Shown: piece by piece, positions 1 to 6,242 of the stretch
Numbering within the stretch: the stretch's first letter is position 1
Layout of the letters: every line of letters begins with the position of its first letter
Source of the DNA: JBLNBU01 sp050260215
Lineage (GTDB): Bacteria; Pseudomonadota; Alphaproteobacteria; Rhodospirillales; Magnetospirillaceae
Reading direction: 5' to 3'
Assembly (NCBI GenBank): GCA_050260215.1
Contig: JBLNBU010000291.1
Coordinates: forward strand, 1 to 9,380
Length of the DNA stretch: 9,380 nt
Translations under genes and position numbers: made by a program
Notes under the pieces: generated by a model
Told to the model about the DNA's origin: nothing
Seen by the model: the letters and a program-made list of their open reading frames with translations, nothing else
Databases searched by the model: none

Positions 1-300
1 GGCCGCCTCGATGCCGCGCTTGTAGTGGAAGTGGATGTCGGCGATCAGCGGCACCGGCGAGCCCTTGACGATGTGGGGGAAGGCGCGCGTCGACTCCTCG
101 TCGGGGCAGGAAACCCGGACAATGTCGGCGCCCGCCTCGGCGGCGCGGCGGATCTGGGCCAGCGTCGCCTCGACGTCCGTGGTCGGCGTATTGGTCATGG
201 TCTGCACCGAAATCGGCGCGTCACCGCCCACGGGGACGGATCCGACGTGGATCTGCCGCGACTTGCGGCGGTGGATCTCGCGATAGGGGCGCAGGCTCAT
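1..300 (-). CDS. ispG: 4-hydroxy-3-methylbut-2-enyl diphosphate synthase, N-terminal part (cut by window edge)
   Basis: IspG (GcpE) carries out the penultimate step of the MEP isoprenoid pathway in the cytoplasm, reducing methylerythritol cyclodiphosphate to HMBPP with a [4Fe-4S] cluster. Only the first 100 codons are here; the gene runs off the left edge. The translation begins MSLRPYREIHRRKSRQIHVG and continues with the family hallmarks SVQTMTNTPTTDV (about residues 31-43), EAGADIVRVSCP and a PLIADIHFHY segment (about 84-93), the start of the TIM barrel. The cluster-binding cysteines lie in the C-terminal part and cannot be checked. The ATG at 298-300 is preceded by GAAGG (308-312 on the minus strand) 7 nt upstream. 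The gene is divergent from the chemoreceptor. The residues leave little doubt about the family. Confidence 0.95.
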   Translation of the reverse strand, partial: MSLRPYREIHRRKSRQIHVGSVPVGGDAPISVQTMTNTPTTDVEATLAQIRRAAEAGADIVRVSCPDEESTRAFPHIVKGSPVPLIADIHFHYKRGIEAA

Positions 301-358
301 GGCGATGCCTTCATGTCAGCGGATGACGCCCGGACTCGTCGCCGAGCCGGGGGGACGG

Positions 359-387
359 GTTATAGCGCATTTGACGCCGTGCAACAA
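359..387 (-). promoter_or_regulatory. Probable sigma70-type promoter of ispG
   Basis: On the minus strand TTGTTG (382-387) is followed after exactly 17 bases by TATAAC (359-364). The -10 matches the consensus in 5 of 6 positions; the -35 matches only in its TTG. Transcription would begin near 352, giving a 5' leader of about 50 nt before the ispG ATG. This is a pattern match only. Confidence 0.5.
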
Positions 388-394
388 ATGCCCT

Positions 395-408
395 GGGGGG
401 CGCCCCCC
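395..408. repeat. Perfect 14-bp GC palindrome between two divergent promoters
   Basis: Bases 395-408 read GGGGGGCGCCCCCC, identical to their reverse complement. The palindrome lies just upstream of the ispG -35 element and about 50 bases upstream of the promoter-like segment for the chemoreceptor. It could be an operator or a structural element; it could also be chance in such GC-rich DNA. No known binding site was recognised. Confidence 0.45.
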
Positions 409-456
409 TCGGCAGGGGCCCCGTGAAGACCACCTATACGAACGTTTGCCACCCTA

Positions 457-465
457 TGGTATATT
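457..465 (+). promoter_or_regulatory. Candidate extended -10 promoter for the chemoreceptor gene
   Basis: TGG followed by TATATT (460-465) fits the extended -10 form TG-N-TATAAT with 5 of 6 hexamer matches, inside an unusually AT-rich island (about 431-481). No good -35 is present at the normal distance, which extended -10 promoters tolerate. A start near 472 would leave a leader of about 34 nt. A flagellar sigma28 motif was sought because this is a chemoreceptor: GCCGGAAG at 467-474 only partly resembles its -10 and has no matching -35. Confidence 0.35.
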
Positions 466-495
466 AGCCGGAAGCTATATTGCCCTGCGGGCGAT

Positions 496-503
496 GGAGG
501 GGG
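496..503 (+). promoter_or_regulatory. Ribosome binding site that sets the chemoreceptor start
   Basis: GGAGGGGG lies directly before the ATG at 506 and after another in-frame ATG at 494. This favours 506 as the start. Longer readings from 494 or from the open frame back to 299 would put the N-terminal membrane helix far inside the protein. Confidence 0.7.
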
Positions 504-505
504 TC

Positions 506-2473
506 ATGGCAAAACTCGGCATCAAGCACAGGCTGGTCGCCAGCTTCGCCGCACTGCTGGGCCTGGTGGTTGTCGGGGTGGTGCCCCTGCTGCTGGGCCA
601 GATCTCGTCGACGATCATGCGGGCCGAGACGCGCGAGCTGAAGGGCATCAACGACGCCTTCGCCGCCGCGGTGGCCACCGCGTCGGACAGCGGGGCCGGC
701 ATGGCCTGGCTGGTCGCCGGCATGCCCGAGGTCCAGCAGGCCTTCGCCGCCGGCGACCGCGACCGCCTGCTCGGCATGTTCGTCCCCGGCTTCGAGTCCC
801 TGAAGACCAAGGTCGGCGTCGACCAGTTCCAGTTCCACACCCCGCCGGCGACCTCGTTCGCCCGCGTCCACCTGCCCAAGAAGTTCGGCGACGACCTGTC
901 GGGCTTCCGCTTCACCGTGCTCGAGGCCAACCGCACCCGCCAGGCGGTGGTCGGCCTGGAAAGCGGCGTCGGCGGCCTGGGGGTGCGCGGGGTGGTGCCC
1001 GTCACGGCCGAGGGCCGCGCCATCGGTACGGTCGAGTTCGGCATGGCGCTGGGCAAGCCGTTCGTCGAGGCGTTCAAGCGCCGCTTCGGCGTCGACGTCG
1101 CCGTGCTGGTGCGCGACCCCAAGGCCAACACCTTCAAGGTACTGGCCGGCACCAGCGACGACATGGTGCTGGGCGAGGCCGACTTCGGCCGGGCCATGGA
1201 CGGCACCCAGGTCATCCGCCAGGCCGAGCGGGCCGGCCGCCCCATCGCCGCCATGGCTGCCGCCGTTCCCGATTTCTCGGGCAAGCCGGTGGCGGTGGTC
1301 GAGATCGTGCTGGACGCCCGCGAATACGTCGACGAATACGTCGCCGCCCGCAACACCGTCATCATGGTGGTGGTGGCCACGATCGCCATCGGCCTGGCCG
1401 CCGCATGGCTGCTGGCCCGCGGCATATCGGCGCCGCTGGTCGGCATCACCGCGGTGATCCGCGACCTGGCCCACGGCAACCTGGCGGTCGAGGTGCCGTC
1501 CACCGCCGCCACCGACGAAGTGGGCGAAATCGCCCGCGCCGTCCAGGTGTTCAAGACCAACGCCGTCGACAAGCAGCGCATCGAGGAGGAAACCAGCCGC
1601 CTGCGCGATCAGGAGGACAAGGCCCGGGCCGAGCGCGGCCGGGTCGCCCAGGAACACGCGCTGGGAGTCCAGGCCAAGGTCGAGGAGGTCGACCGGGCCA
1701 CCGCCGGAATCCGCATGACCGCCAAGACCATGAGCGAGCAGTCGCAGCGCGGCGGCAGCCTGTCGGTGCAGATGGGCGACGCCGCCAGGATGTCGAGCGA
1801 ACGGGCCGCCGCCGCCTCGGAGGCGACCCGCCAGCTGTCGCAGGCGGTGGACGAGATCGCCGCCCAGGTCAGCCACGCCAACGACATCACCCGCAAGGCG
1901 GTGGTCGGCGTCACCGGCACCGCCCAGCAGATGGACGGGTTGGCCCAGTCGGTCCAGCGCATCGGCGACGTGGTCAAGCTGATCAACGACATCGCCAGCC
2001 AGACCAACCTGCTGGCCTTGAACGCCACCATCGAAGCGGCTCGTGCCGGCGAAGCCGGCAAGGGCTTCGCGGTGGTCGCCGGCGAGGTGAAGAACCTGGC
2101 CAACCAGACCGCCCGGGCCACCGAGGACATTGCCCGCCAGGTCGCCGAGATCACCGGCTCGACCCGCGGCATGGCCGCCAGCATCACCGAGGTGGTCGAC
2201 GTGATCCATTCGCTGGAGGAGGTCTCGGCCGCCATCGCCGGAGCGGTGCAGCAGCAGGATGCCTCCACCCGCGAGATCGCCGAGAACGTCGGCGGCGTCG
2301 CCACCCAGGCCGACCTGGTCGCCCAGGCAGTGGGCCAGGTGGCCCGCGGCTCGGCCCAGACCTGCGCCGGTACCATCCGGGTGCTGTGGAGCGCCAAGTC
2401 GCTGACCGACGTGGTCGACAGCCTGACCGGCGAGACCGACACCTTCCTGGCCCGCCTGCGCGACGCCAGCTAG
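506..2473 (+). CDS. Methyl-accepting chemotaxis protein with Cache-type periplasmic sensor, HAMP and signalling domain
   Basis: A 655-residue transmembrane chemoreceptor that would pass ligand information to CheA/CheW. A first membrane helix (about 10-31) follows a short basic N-terminus. A periplasmic sensor (about 33-280) carries FQFHTPPATSF (108-118), HLPKKFGDD (122-130) and GLGVRGVVPV, which resemble the double-Cache family dCache_3. The second helix is about 283-304, and HAMP about 303-357. The cytoplasmic coiled-coil domain contains the receptor tip: DIASQTNLLALNATIEAARA (495-514), followed by GEAGKGFAVVAGEVKNLA. There is no NWETF-like CheR-docking pentapeptide at the C-terminus, which ends LARLRDAS. 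No che gene is adjacent, so it is an orphan receptor that must use a chemotaxis cluster elsewhere. The ligand cannot be predicted. The start was chosen by the GGAGGGGG site. Confidence 0.95.
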   Translation: MAKLGIKHRLVASFAALLGLVVVGVVPLLLGQISSTIMRAETRELKGINDAFAAAVATASDSGAGMAWLVAGMPEVQQAFAAGDRDRLLGMFVPGFESLKTKVGVDQFQFHTPPATSFARVHLPKKFGDDLSGFRFTVLEANRTRQAVVGLESGVGGLGVRGVVPVTAEGRAIGTVEFGMALGKPFVEAFKRRFGVDVAVLVRDPKANTFKVLAGTSDDMVLGEADFGRAMDGTQVIRQAERAGRPIAAMAAAVPDFSGKPVAVVEIVLDAREYVDEYVAARNTVIMVVVATIAIGLAAAWLLARGISAPLVGITAVIRDLAHGNLAVEVPSTAATDEVGEIARAVQVFKTNAVDKQRIEEETSRLRDQEDKARAERGRVAQEHALGVQAKVEEVDRATAGIRMTAKTMSEQSQRGGSLSVQMGDAARMSSERAAAASEATRQLSQAVDEIAAQVSHANDITRKAVVGVTGTAQQMDGLAQSVQRIGDVVKLINDIASQTNLLALNATIEAARAGEAGKGFAVVAGEVKNLANQTARATEDIARQVAEITGSTRGMAASITEVVDVIHSLEEVSAAIAGAVQQQDASTREIAENVGGVATQADLVAQAVGQVARGSAQTCAGTIRVLWSAKSLTDVVDSLTGETDTFLARLRDAS

Positions 2474-2501
2474 GCCTTCGTCAGGGGCGCGGGCAGGTTC
2501 G

Positions 2502-2533
2502 TTTTCCGTGCGGCCGACTGGCTGACCGGAAAA
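2502..2533. repeat. Imperfect inverted repeat after the chemoreceptor gene
   Basis: TTTTCCG (2502-2508) pairs with CGGAAAA (2527-2533), with an inner GCC/GGC stem (2513-2515 with 2520-2522) closing a GACT loop. It sits 29 bases after the chemoreceptor stop and could end that transcript or fold in the leader of the next gene. There is no T-tract on the plus strand after the stem, so it is not a classic terminator. Confidence 0.35.
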
Positions 2534-2600
2534 ATGCGCACGGGTCGGCGCGCCTGCCGCGTGTAAGAATGGACAACGGAACCTCAGAAGGAGAGCTTCC

Positions 2601-3227
2601 ATGGCCATCACTTCCCTCGGCGCCCCGCCGCCGGGCGCCCGCGACCGTCTGCTTGCCGACCTGCAGAACAGCGGGTTGTCGGCCGACAAGGCCAAGCTGG
2701 TGCAGTCGGACATCGAGTCCGCCGTCGACCAGGCCAAGGACGCCTCCGCCGGCAGCCGGCCGGACCGCGCCTCGGTGCGCGACGCCATCGACAAGAAGCT
2801 GACTGCCGACGTCTCGGCCGGGAAGCTCACCTCCCAGGAGGCTGACCAGGTACGCCAGACGCTCGACCAGATCGACCAGCGCATGGCCGCGGGCGGGCCA
2901 CCCCCGGGCGGGCCGCCCCCCGGCGGGGCCGGCGGCGGCGGCGGCGGGGCCGGCGCCAGCCAGGATTCGTCCTCGTCCAAGACCGAGGTCAGCCGCACCA
3001 GCACCACTTCGGGCAACGTGACGACCATCGTCATCACCTATTCCGACGGCAGCAAGGAGACCAAGACGGTCTATGGCGGCGCGGCGGCGGCCACTTCCAA
3101 CGCCTCGGGCGCCGACCAGCTGCTGGCCATGCTGAACGACACCTCGGCCACCGACCAGACCAAGGCCCGGCTGGCCGAGTACCTGAAGTCGCTGATGGGC
3201 GGCAACCTGCTCGACATCCAGGCCTGA
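2601..3227 (+). CDS. Hypothetical protein with helical repeats and a Pro/Gly-rich linker
   Basis: I do not recognise this 208-residue protein. The ATG is well placed behind AAGGAG (2588-2593, 7 nt spacing). Residues 1-98 look helical and contain two related units 50 residues apart: residues 18-40 (ADLQNSGLSADKAKLVQS core) and 68-90 (ADVSAGKLTSQEADQVRQ core). Both fit AD-[LV], then L-[ST], then A-x-x-V and [IL]-[ED]. A low-complexity hinge of PPPGG repeats and a Gly run fills about 99-119. A Ser/Thr-rich stretch and probable beta hairpin follow (about 135-158, with VTTIVITYSDGSKETKTVY). The last part (171-200) is again helical, and DQLLAML there echoes DRLLADL at 15-21. There is no signal peptide, membrane helix or cysteine. 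The helical units vaguely recall EF-hand or SHOCT-like hairpins, but no metal-binding loop is present. It is 127 bases after the chemoreceptor with its own RBS; a functional link is unproven. Confidence 0.8.
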   Translation: MAITSLGAPPPGARDRLLADLQNSGLSADKAKLVQSDIESAVDQAKDASAGSRPDRASVRDAIDKKLTADVSAGKLTSQEADQVRQTLDQIDQRMAAGGPPPGGPPPGGAGGGGGGAGASQDSSSSKTEVSRTSTTSGNVTTIVITYSDGSKETKTVYGGAAAATSNASGADQLLAMLNDTSATDQTKARLAEYLKSLMGGNLLDIQA

Positions 3228-3234
3228 AAACGCC

Positions 3235-3271
3235 AAGGGCCGGGCCGTCCTCGCAGACGACCCGGCCCCTT
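3235..3271. terminator. Bidirectional hairpin terminator between convergent genes
   Basis: AAGGGCCGGG (3235-3244) pairs with CCCGGCCCCTT (3261-3271) apart from one extra C; an inner GTC/GAC pair narrows the loop. It lies 7 bases after the stop of the upstream plus-strand gene and 12 bases beyond the pntB stop. The A/T ends of the stem give short U-rich ends in each direction (TTGCCTCTT on plus, TTGGCGTTTT on minus), so it can plausibly stop both transcripts. Confidence 0.75.
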
Positions 3272-3283
3272 GCCTCTTGCCGG

Positions 3284-4684
3284 TCAGTGACCGCCGGCGA
3301 GCGCGCCGACGATCTCTTCCGTCATCTTCTTCGCGTCGCCGAACAGCATCATGGTGTTCGGGCGGAAGAACAGCTCGTTCTCGACGCCGGCATAGCCCGA
3401 CGCCATCGAGCGCTTGATGAACAGCACCGTCTTGGCCTTCTCGACGTCCAGGATCGGCATGCCGTAGATGGCCGAGCTGGGGTCGGTCTTGGCCGCCGGG
3501 TTGGTGACGTCGTTGGCGCCGATGACGAAGGCCACGTCGGCAGTGCCGAACTCGTGGTTGATCTCGTCGAGCTCGAACACCTCGTCATAGGGCACGTTGG
3601 CCTCGGCCAGCAGCACGTTCATGTGGCCGGGCATGCGGCCCGCCACCGGATGGATGGCGTAGCGCACGTCGACGCCTTCCTCCTTCAGCACGTCGGCCAT
3701 CTCGCGCAGGGCATGCTGGGCCTGGGCCACCGCCATGCCGTAGCCCGGAACGATGATGACCTTGGACGCGTTCTTCATGATGAAGGCCGCGTCGTCGGCC
3801 GAGCCGGCCTTGACGCCACGGTCGCCGCCGGGGCCGCCGGCCGCGGGGCCCGCAGTCTCGCCGCCGAAGCCGCCCAGGATCACGTTGATGATCGAGCGGT
3901 TCATGCCCTTGCACATGATGTAGGACAGGATCGCACCCGACGAACCCACCAGCGCGCCGGTGATGATCAGCAGCGGGTTGCCCAGCGTGAAGCCGATGCC
4001 CGCCGCCGCCCAGCCCGAGTACGAGTTGAGCATGGACACCACCACCGGCATGTCGGCGCCGCCGATGGGCAGGATCAGCAGGAAGCCCAGCGCCAGCGAC
4101 AGTACCACGATCAGCGCGAACAGGCTGGCCGAGCCGCCCGACATGGCGAACAGGATCACCAGCACCACCAGGCCGATGCCCAGCGCGGCGTTCAGCGGAT
4201 GCTGCATGGGGAAGACCAGCGGCTTGCCGCTGACCAGGCCCTGCAGCTTGGCAAACGCCACCAGCGAGCCGGTGAAGGTGATGGCGCCGATGGCGGTGCC
4301 CAAGGACATCTCGACCAGCGAGCCGGCCTTGATGCCGTTCTCGCCCATGATGCCGTAAGCCTCGGGCGCGGCCAGCGCCGCACCGGCGACGAACACCGCG
4401 GCCAGGCCGACCAGCGAGTGGAAGGCGGCGACCAGCTGCGGCAGGGCCGTCATCTGGATGCGCTTGGCCACCACGGTGCCGACGCCGCCGCCGACGATGA
4501 TGCCCAGCGGAATCAACAGCAGCGAGGTGTTGGGCGACAGGATGGCGGTGACCACCGCGATGGCCATGCCGACCATGCCGTAGGTGTTGCCGCTCCGCGC
4601 CGTTTCGGGGCTGGACAGGCCACGCAGCGCCATGATGAAGCAGACGCCGGCGACCAGGTATGCGAATTGGGTCAAGCTATGCAC
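3284..4684 (-). CDS. pntB: NAD(P) transhydrogenase subunit beta
   Basis: This 466-residue subunit supplies most of the proton channel (domain II) and the NADP(H)-binding domain III of the proton-translocating transhydrogenase, which reduces NADP+ with NADH using the proton gradient. Residues 1-265 are a series of hydrophobic helices. They include AAFHSLVGLA with His89 (equivalent to the channel histidine of E. coli PntB) and PIGGADMPVVVSMLNSYSGW (206-225). A Gly/Pro hinge follows at about 271-290. Domain III has the nucleotide loop VPGYGMAVAQAQHAL (312-326), GRMPGHMNVLLAEA (349-362), GANDVTNPAA (389-398) and KRSMASGYAGVENELFF (424-440). All motifs look intact and the length is normal. The start is GTG; R. 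rubrum PntB begins in a similar way, and GAGGGG lies 6 nt upstream. It is the last gene of the pnt operon, 10 nt after pntAB. Confidence 0.97.
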   Translation of the reverse strand: MHSLTQFAYLVAGVCFIMALRGLSSPETARSGNTYGMVGMAIAVVTAILSPNTSLLLIPLGIIVGGGVGTVVAKRIQMTALPQLVAAFHSLVGLAAVFVAGAALAAPEAYGIMGENGIKAGSLVEMSLGTAIGAITFTGSLVAFAKLQGLVSGKPLVFPMQHPLNAALGIGLVVLVILFAMSGGSASLFALIVVLSLALGFLLILPIGGADMPVVVSMLNSYSGWAAAGIGFTLGNPLLIITGALVGSSGAILSYIMCKGMNRSIINVILGGFGGETAGPAAGGPGGDRGVKAGSADDAAFIMKNASKVIIVPGYGMAVAQAQHALREMADVLKEEGVDVRYAIHPVAGRMPGHMNVLLAEANVPYDEVFELDEINHEFGTADVAFVIGANDVTNPAAKTDPSSAIYGMPILDVEKAKTVLFIKRSMASGYAGVENELFFRPNTMMLFGDAKKMTEEIVGALAGGH

Positions 4685-4690
4685 GGCCGC

Positions 4691-4696
4691 CCCCTC
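4691..4696 (-). promoter_or_regulatory. Ribosome binding site supporting the GTG start of pntB
   Basis: GAGGGG on the minus strand overlaps the TGA stop of pntAB and ends 6 nt before the GTG at 4682-4684. No ATG gives a full-length start; the next in-frame Met is codon 18 inside the first helix. Close coupling implies that pntB is translated together with pntAB. Confidence 0.7.
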
Positions 4697-5099
4697 ACTT
4701 CTGCTTCTTCTTGAACATGCTGAGCATGCGCTGGGTGACCAGGAATCCGCCGAAGATGTTGACGGAGGCCAGGGTCACGGCCAGGAAGCCCAGCGCCTTC
4801 GAGGCGACCGAGTCCGCCGAGGTGGCGATGATGGCGCCGACGATGATCACCGAGGAAACGGCGTTGGTCACCGCCATCAGCGGCGAATGCAGCGCCGGGG
4901 TCACCCGCCACACCACGTAGTAGCCGACGAAGCAGGCCAGCACGAACACGGTGAACAGCGACATGAAGGCGCCGGCGTGGTCACCGCCGGCAGTGCCCAG
5001 TTGGCTGGCCTGGTGGGCAAGCGCGGCGGCCTGCTGCGCCAGGGCCTGGGCGTCGTTGGCGAGCTTGGCCGCGCCGTCGACGATGTCCTTGGGATCCAT
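4695..5099 (-). CDS. pntAB: NAD(P) transhydrogenase subunit alpha, membrane part (domain II)
   Basis: A 134-residue membrane subunit that contributes helices to the proton channel. It starts MDPKDIVDGAAKLANDAQAL with an Ala/Gln-rich amphipathic leader (about 10-35). Three or four membrane helices follow: about 44-64 (FMSLFTVFVLACFVGYYVVW), about 73-92 (PLMAVTNAVSSVIIVGAII) and about 101-120 (ALGFLAVTLASVNIFGGFL). It ends in a basic tail, MFKKKQK. The segment RVTPALHSPLMAVTNA is typical of the family. In E. coli this region is fused to the end of PntA; here it is a separate gene, as in R. rubrum (about 139 residues there). It lies 12 nt after pntAA and 10 nt before pntB. Confidence 0.96.
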   Translation of the reverse strand: MDPKDIVDGAAKLANDAQALAQQAAALAHQASQLGTAGGDHAGAFMSLFTVFVLACFVGYYVVWRVTPALHSPLMAVTNAVSSVIIVGAIIATSADSVASKALGFLAVTLASVNIFGGFLVTQRMLSMFKKKQK

Positions 5100-5106
5100 G
5101 GGTCTT

Positions 5107-5113
5107 CCTCCTT
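5107..5113 (-). promoter_or_regulatory. Strong ribosome binding site of pntAB overlapping the pntAA stop
   Basis: AAGGAGG shares its first bases with the TAA stop codon of pntAA and sits 7 nt before the pntAB ATG. This arrangement suggests translational coupling and matched output of the two alpha-chain pieces. Confidence 0.8.
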
Positions 5114-6242
5114 AAGCCGCCAGCGCGGGGTGCACGACCTGGCCGTCGCGGCAGACGCAGCACCCCTTGAGGATCTCGTCCTCCCAGTTGAACTTGATGG
5201 CCTTGGTCTCCTTGTCGACCAGGGGCGTGATGAAGTTCAGCAGGTTCTTGGCGTACAGCGACGAGGCGTCGACGGGCAGGCGGGCCGGCACGTTGCCGTA
5301 GCCGACCAGGGTCACGCCGTGCTTGGTCACCACCTTGTCCAGCTCCGAGATCGGGCAGTTGCCGCCGGCCTCGACCGCCAGGTCGACGATCACCGAACCG
5401 GGGCGCATGTCCTTGACCATGTCCTCGGTGATCAGCACCGGGGCCGGCTTGCCGGGGATCAGGGCGGTGCAGATGGCGATGTCGGTCTTCTTCAGCGTCT
5501 CGGCGATCTTTGCCGCCTGCTTGCGCTTGTAGTCCTCGCCCATTTCCTTGGCATAGCCGCCCTTGGTCTCGGCGTCCTTGGTCGCCTCGGGGTCGACTTC
5601 GACGAACTTGCCGCCCAGTGATTCGACCTGCTCCTTGACGGCGGGACGCACGTCGAAGGCATAGACCACACCGCCCAACCGCTTGGCGGTGGCGATGGCC
5701 TGCAGGCCGGCGACGCCGGCGCCCAGGATCAGGAAGCGCGCGGGCGCCACGGTGCCGGCGGCGGTCATCATCATCGGCACGGCGCGGCCGAATTCATGCA
5801 CCGCGTCCAGCACCGCCTTGTAGCCGGCCAGGTTGGCCTGGGACGACAGGATGTCCATGCTCTGGGCGCGGGTGATGCGCGGCACCAGTTCCATGGCGAA
5901 GACGGTGACCTTGCGGTCGGCCAGCTTCTTGACCAGCTCGCCGCTGGTCAGCGCGGCCATGGCGCAGATCAGCACCTGGCCGGCGCCCAGCAGTTCGACT
6001 TCCTCGTCGGTGGGGCGCTGCACCTTCAGCACGACGTCGGCGCCGGTGATGGCGGCCTTGGCGTCGGCGGCGATGGTGGCGCCGGCCTCCTTGAACACGT
6101 CGTCCGAGATCGAGGCCCCGGCGCCGGCGCCGGCCTCGACGACGACGTCGAAGCCCAGTCCGACGAACTTCTTGACCGTGTCGGGCGAAGCGGCAACGCG
6201 CGTTTCGCCGGCACGCCGCTCCTTCGGTATGGCGATCTTCAT
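5112..6242 (-). CDS. pntAA: NAD(P) transhydrogenase subunit alpha, NAD(H)-binding domain I
   Basis: A 376-residue peripheral subunit on the cytoplasmic side that binds NAD(H) and passes hydride to PntB. It opens MKIAIPKERRAGETRVAASP, as in alanine dehydrogenase and PntA relatives. The RQD loop is present in PRITRAQSMD as Arg122, Gln127 and Asp130, matching Arg127/Gln132/Asp135 of R. rubrum by a constant offset of 5. Then come QANLAGYKAV (135-144), the Rossmann loop LGAGVAGLQAIATAKRLGG (173-191) with acidic Asp197 in YAFDVRP, and the mobile-loop Tyr230 in GGYAKEMGEDY. ALIPGKPAPVLIT (260-272) and the C-terminal CRDGQVVHPALAA are typical. Length fits the separate domain I protein of R. rubrum (about 384 residues). 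It is the first gene of the operon. The RBS is weak: AGGGGA is about 11 nt before the ATG. Confidence 0.97.
   Translation of the reverse strand: MKIAIPKERRAGETRVAASPDTVKKFVGLGFDVVVEAGAGAGASISDDVFKEAGATIAADAKAAITGADVVLKVQRPTDEEVELLGAGQVLICAMAALTSGELVKKLADRKVTVFAMELVPRITRAQSMDILSSQANLAGYKAVLDAVHEFGRAVPMMMTAAGTVAPARFLILGAGVAGLQAIATAKRLGGVVYAFDVRPAVKEQVESLGGKFVEVDPEATKDAETKGGYAKEMGEDYKRKQAAKIAETLKKTDIAICTALIPGKPAPVLITEDMVKDMRPGSVIVDLAVEAGGNCPISELDKVVTKHGVTLVGYGNVPARLPVDASSLYAKNLLNFITPLVDKETKAIKFNWEDEILKGCCVCRDGQVVHPALAA

Noticed and set aside
446..474. Flagellar sigma28 promoter for the chemoreceptor
   Set aside because: GCCGGAAG matches the GCCGATAA -10 at only about 5 of 8 positions and no TAAA-like -35 is present at the right distance.
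299..505. N-terminal extension of the chemoreceptor from the ATG at 299
   Set aside because: The extra 69 residues lack a signal or domain, overlap the ispG control region, and would bury the first membrane helix. The ribosome site at 496-503 supports 506.
1405..2802. 465-codon plus-strand frame overlapping the chemoreceptor and the unknown protein
   Set aside because: The product is Arg/Gly/Pro-rich low complexity, the usual look of an out-of-frame reading of GC-rich genes, and it overlaps genes with clear motifs.
2894..2959. GC repeats encoding PPPGG and Gly runs, considered as a DNA-level tandem repeat array
   Set aside because: The repetition follows the codons of a Pro/Gly linker in a well-supported gene; the copies are short and irregular.
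464..3037. 857-codon open frame on the minus strand opposite the chemoreceptor and part of the next gene
   Set aside because: Its translation is rich in Gly/His/Asp with no domain, and it lies antisense to a complete, recognisable chemoreceptor. Long stop-free antisense frames are expected in such GC-rich coding DNA.
3287..4714. 475-codon plus-strand frame opposite pntB
   Set aside because: It gives a His/Gln/Arg/Gly-rich sequence antisense to an intact pntB; no family and no ribosome site.
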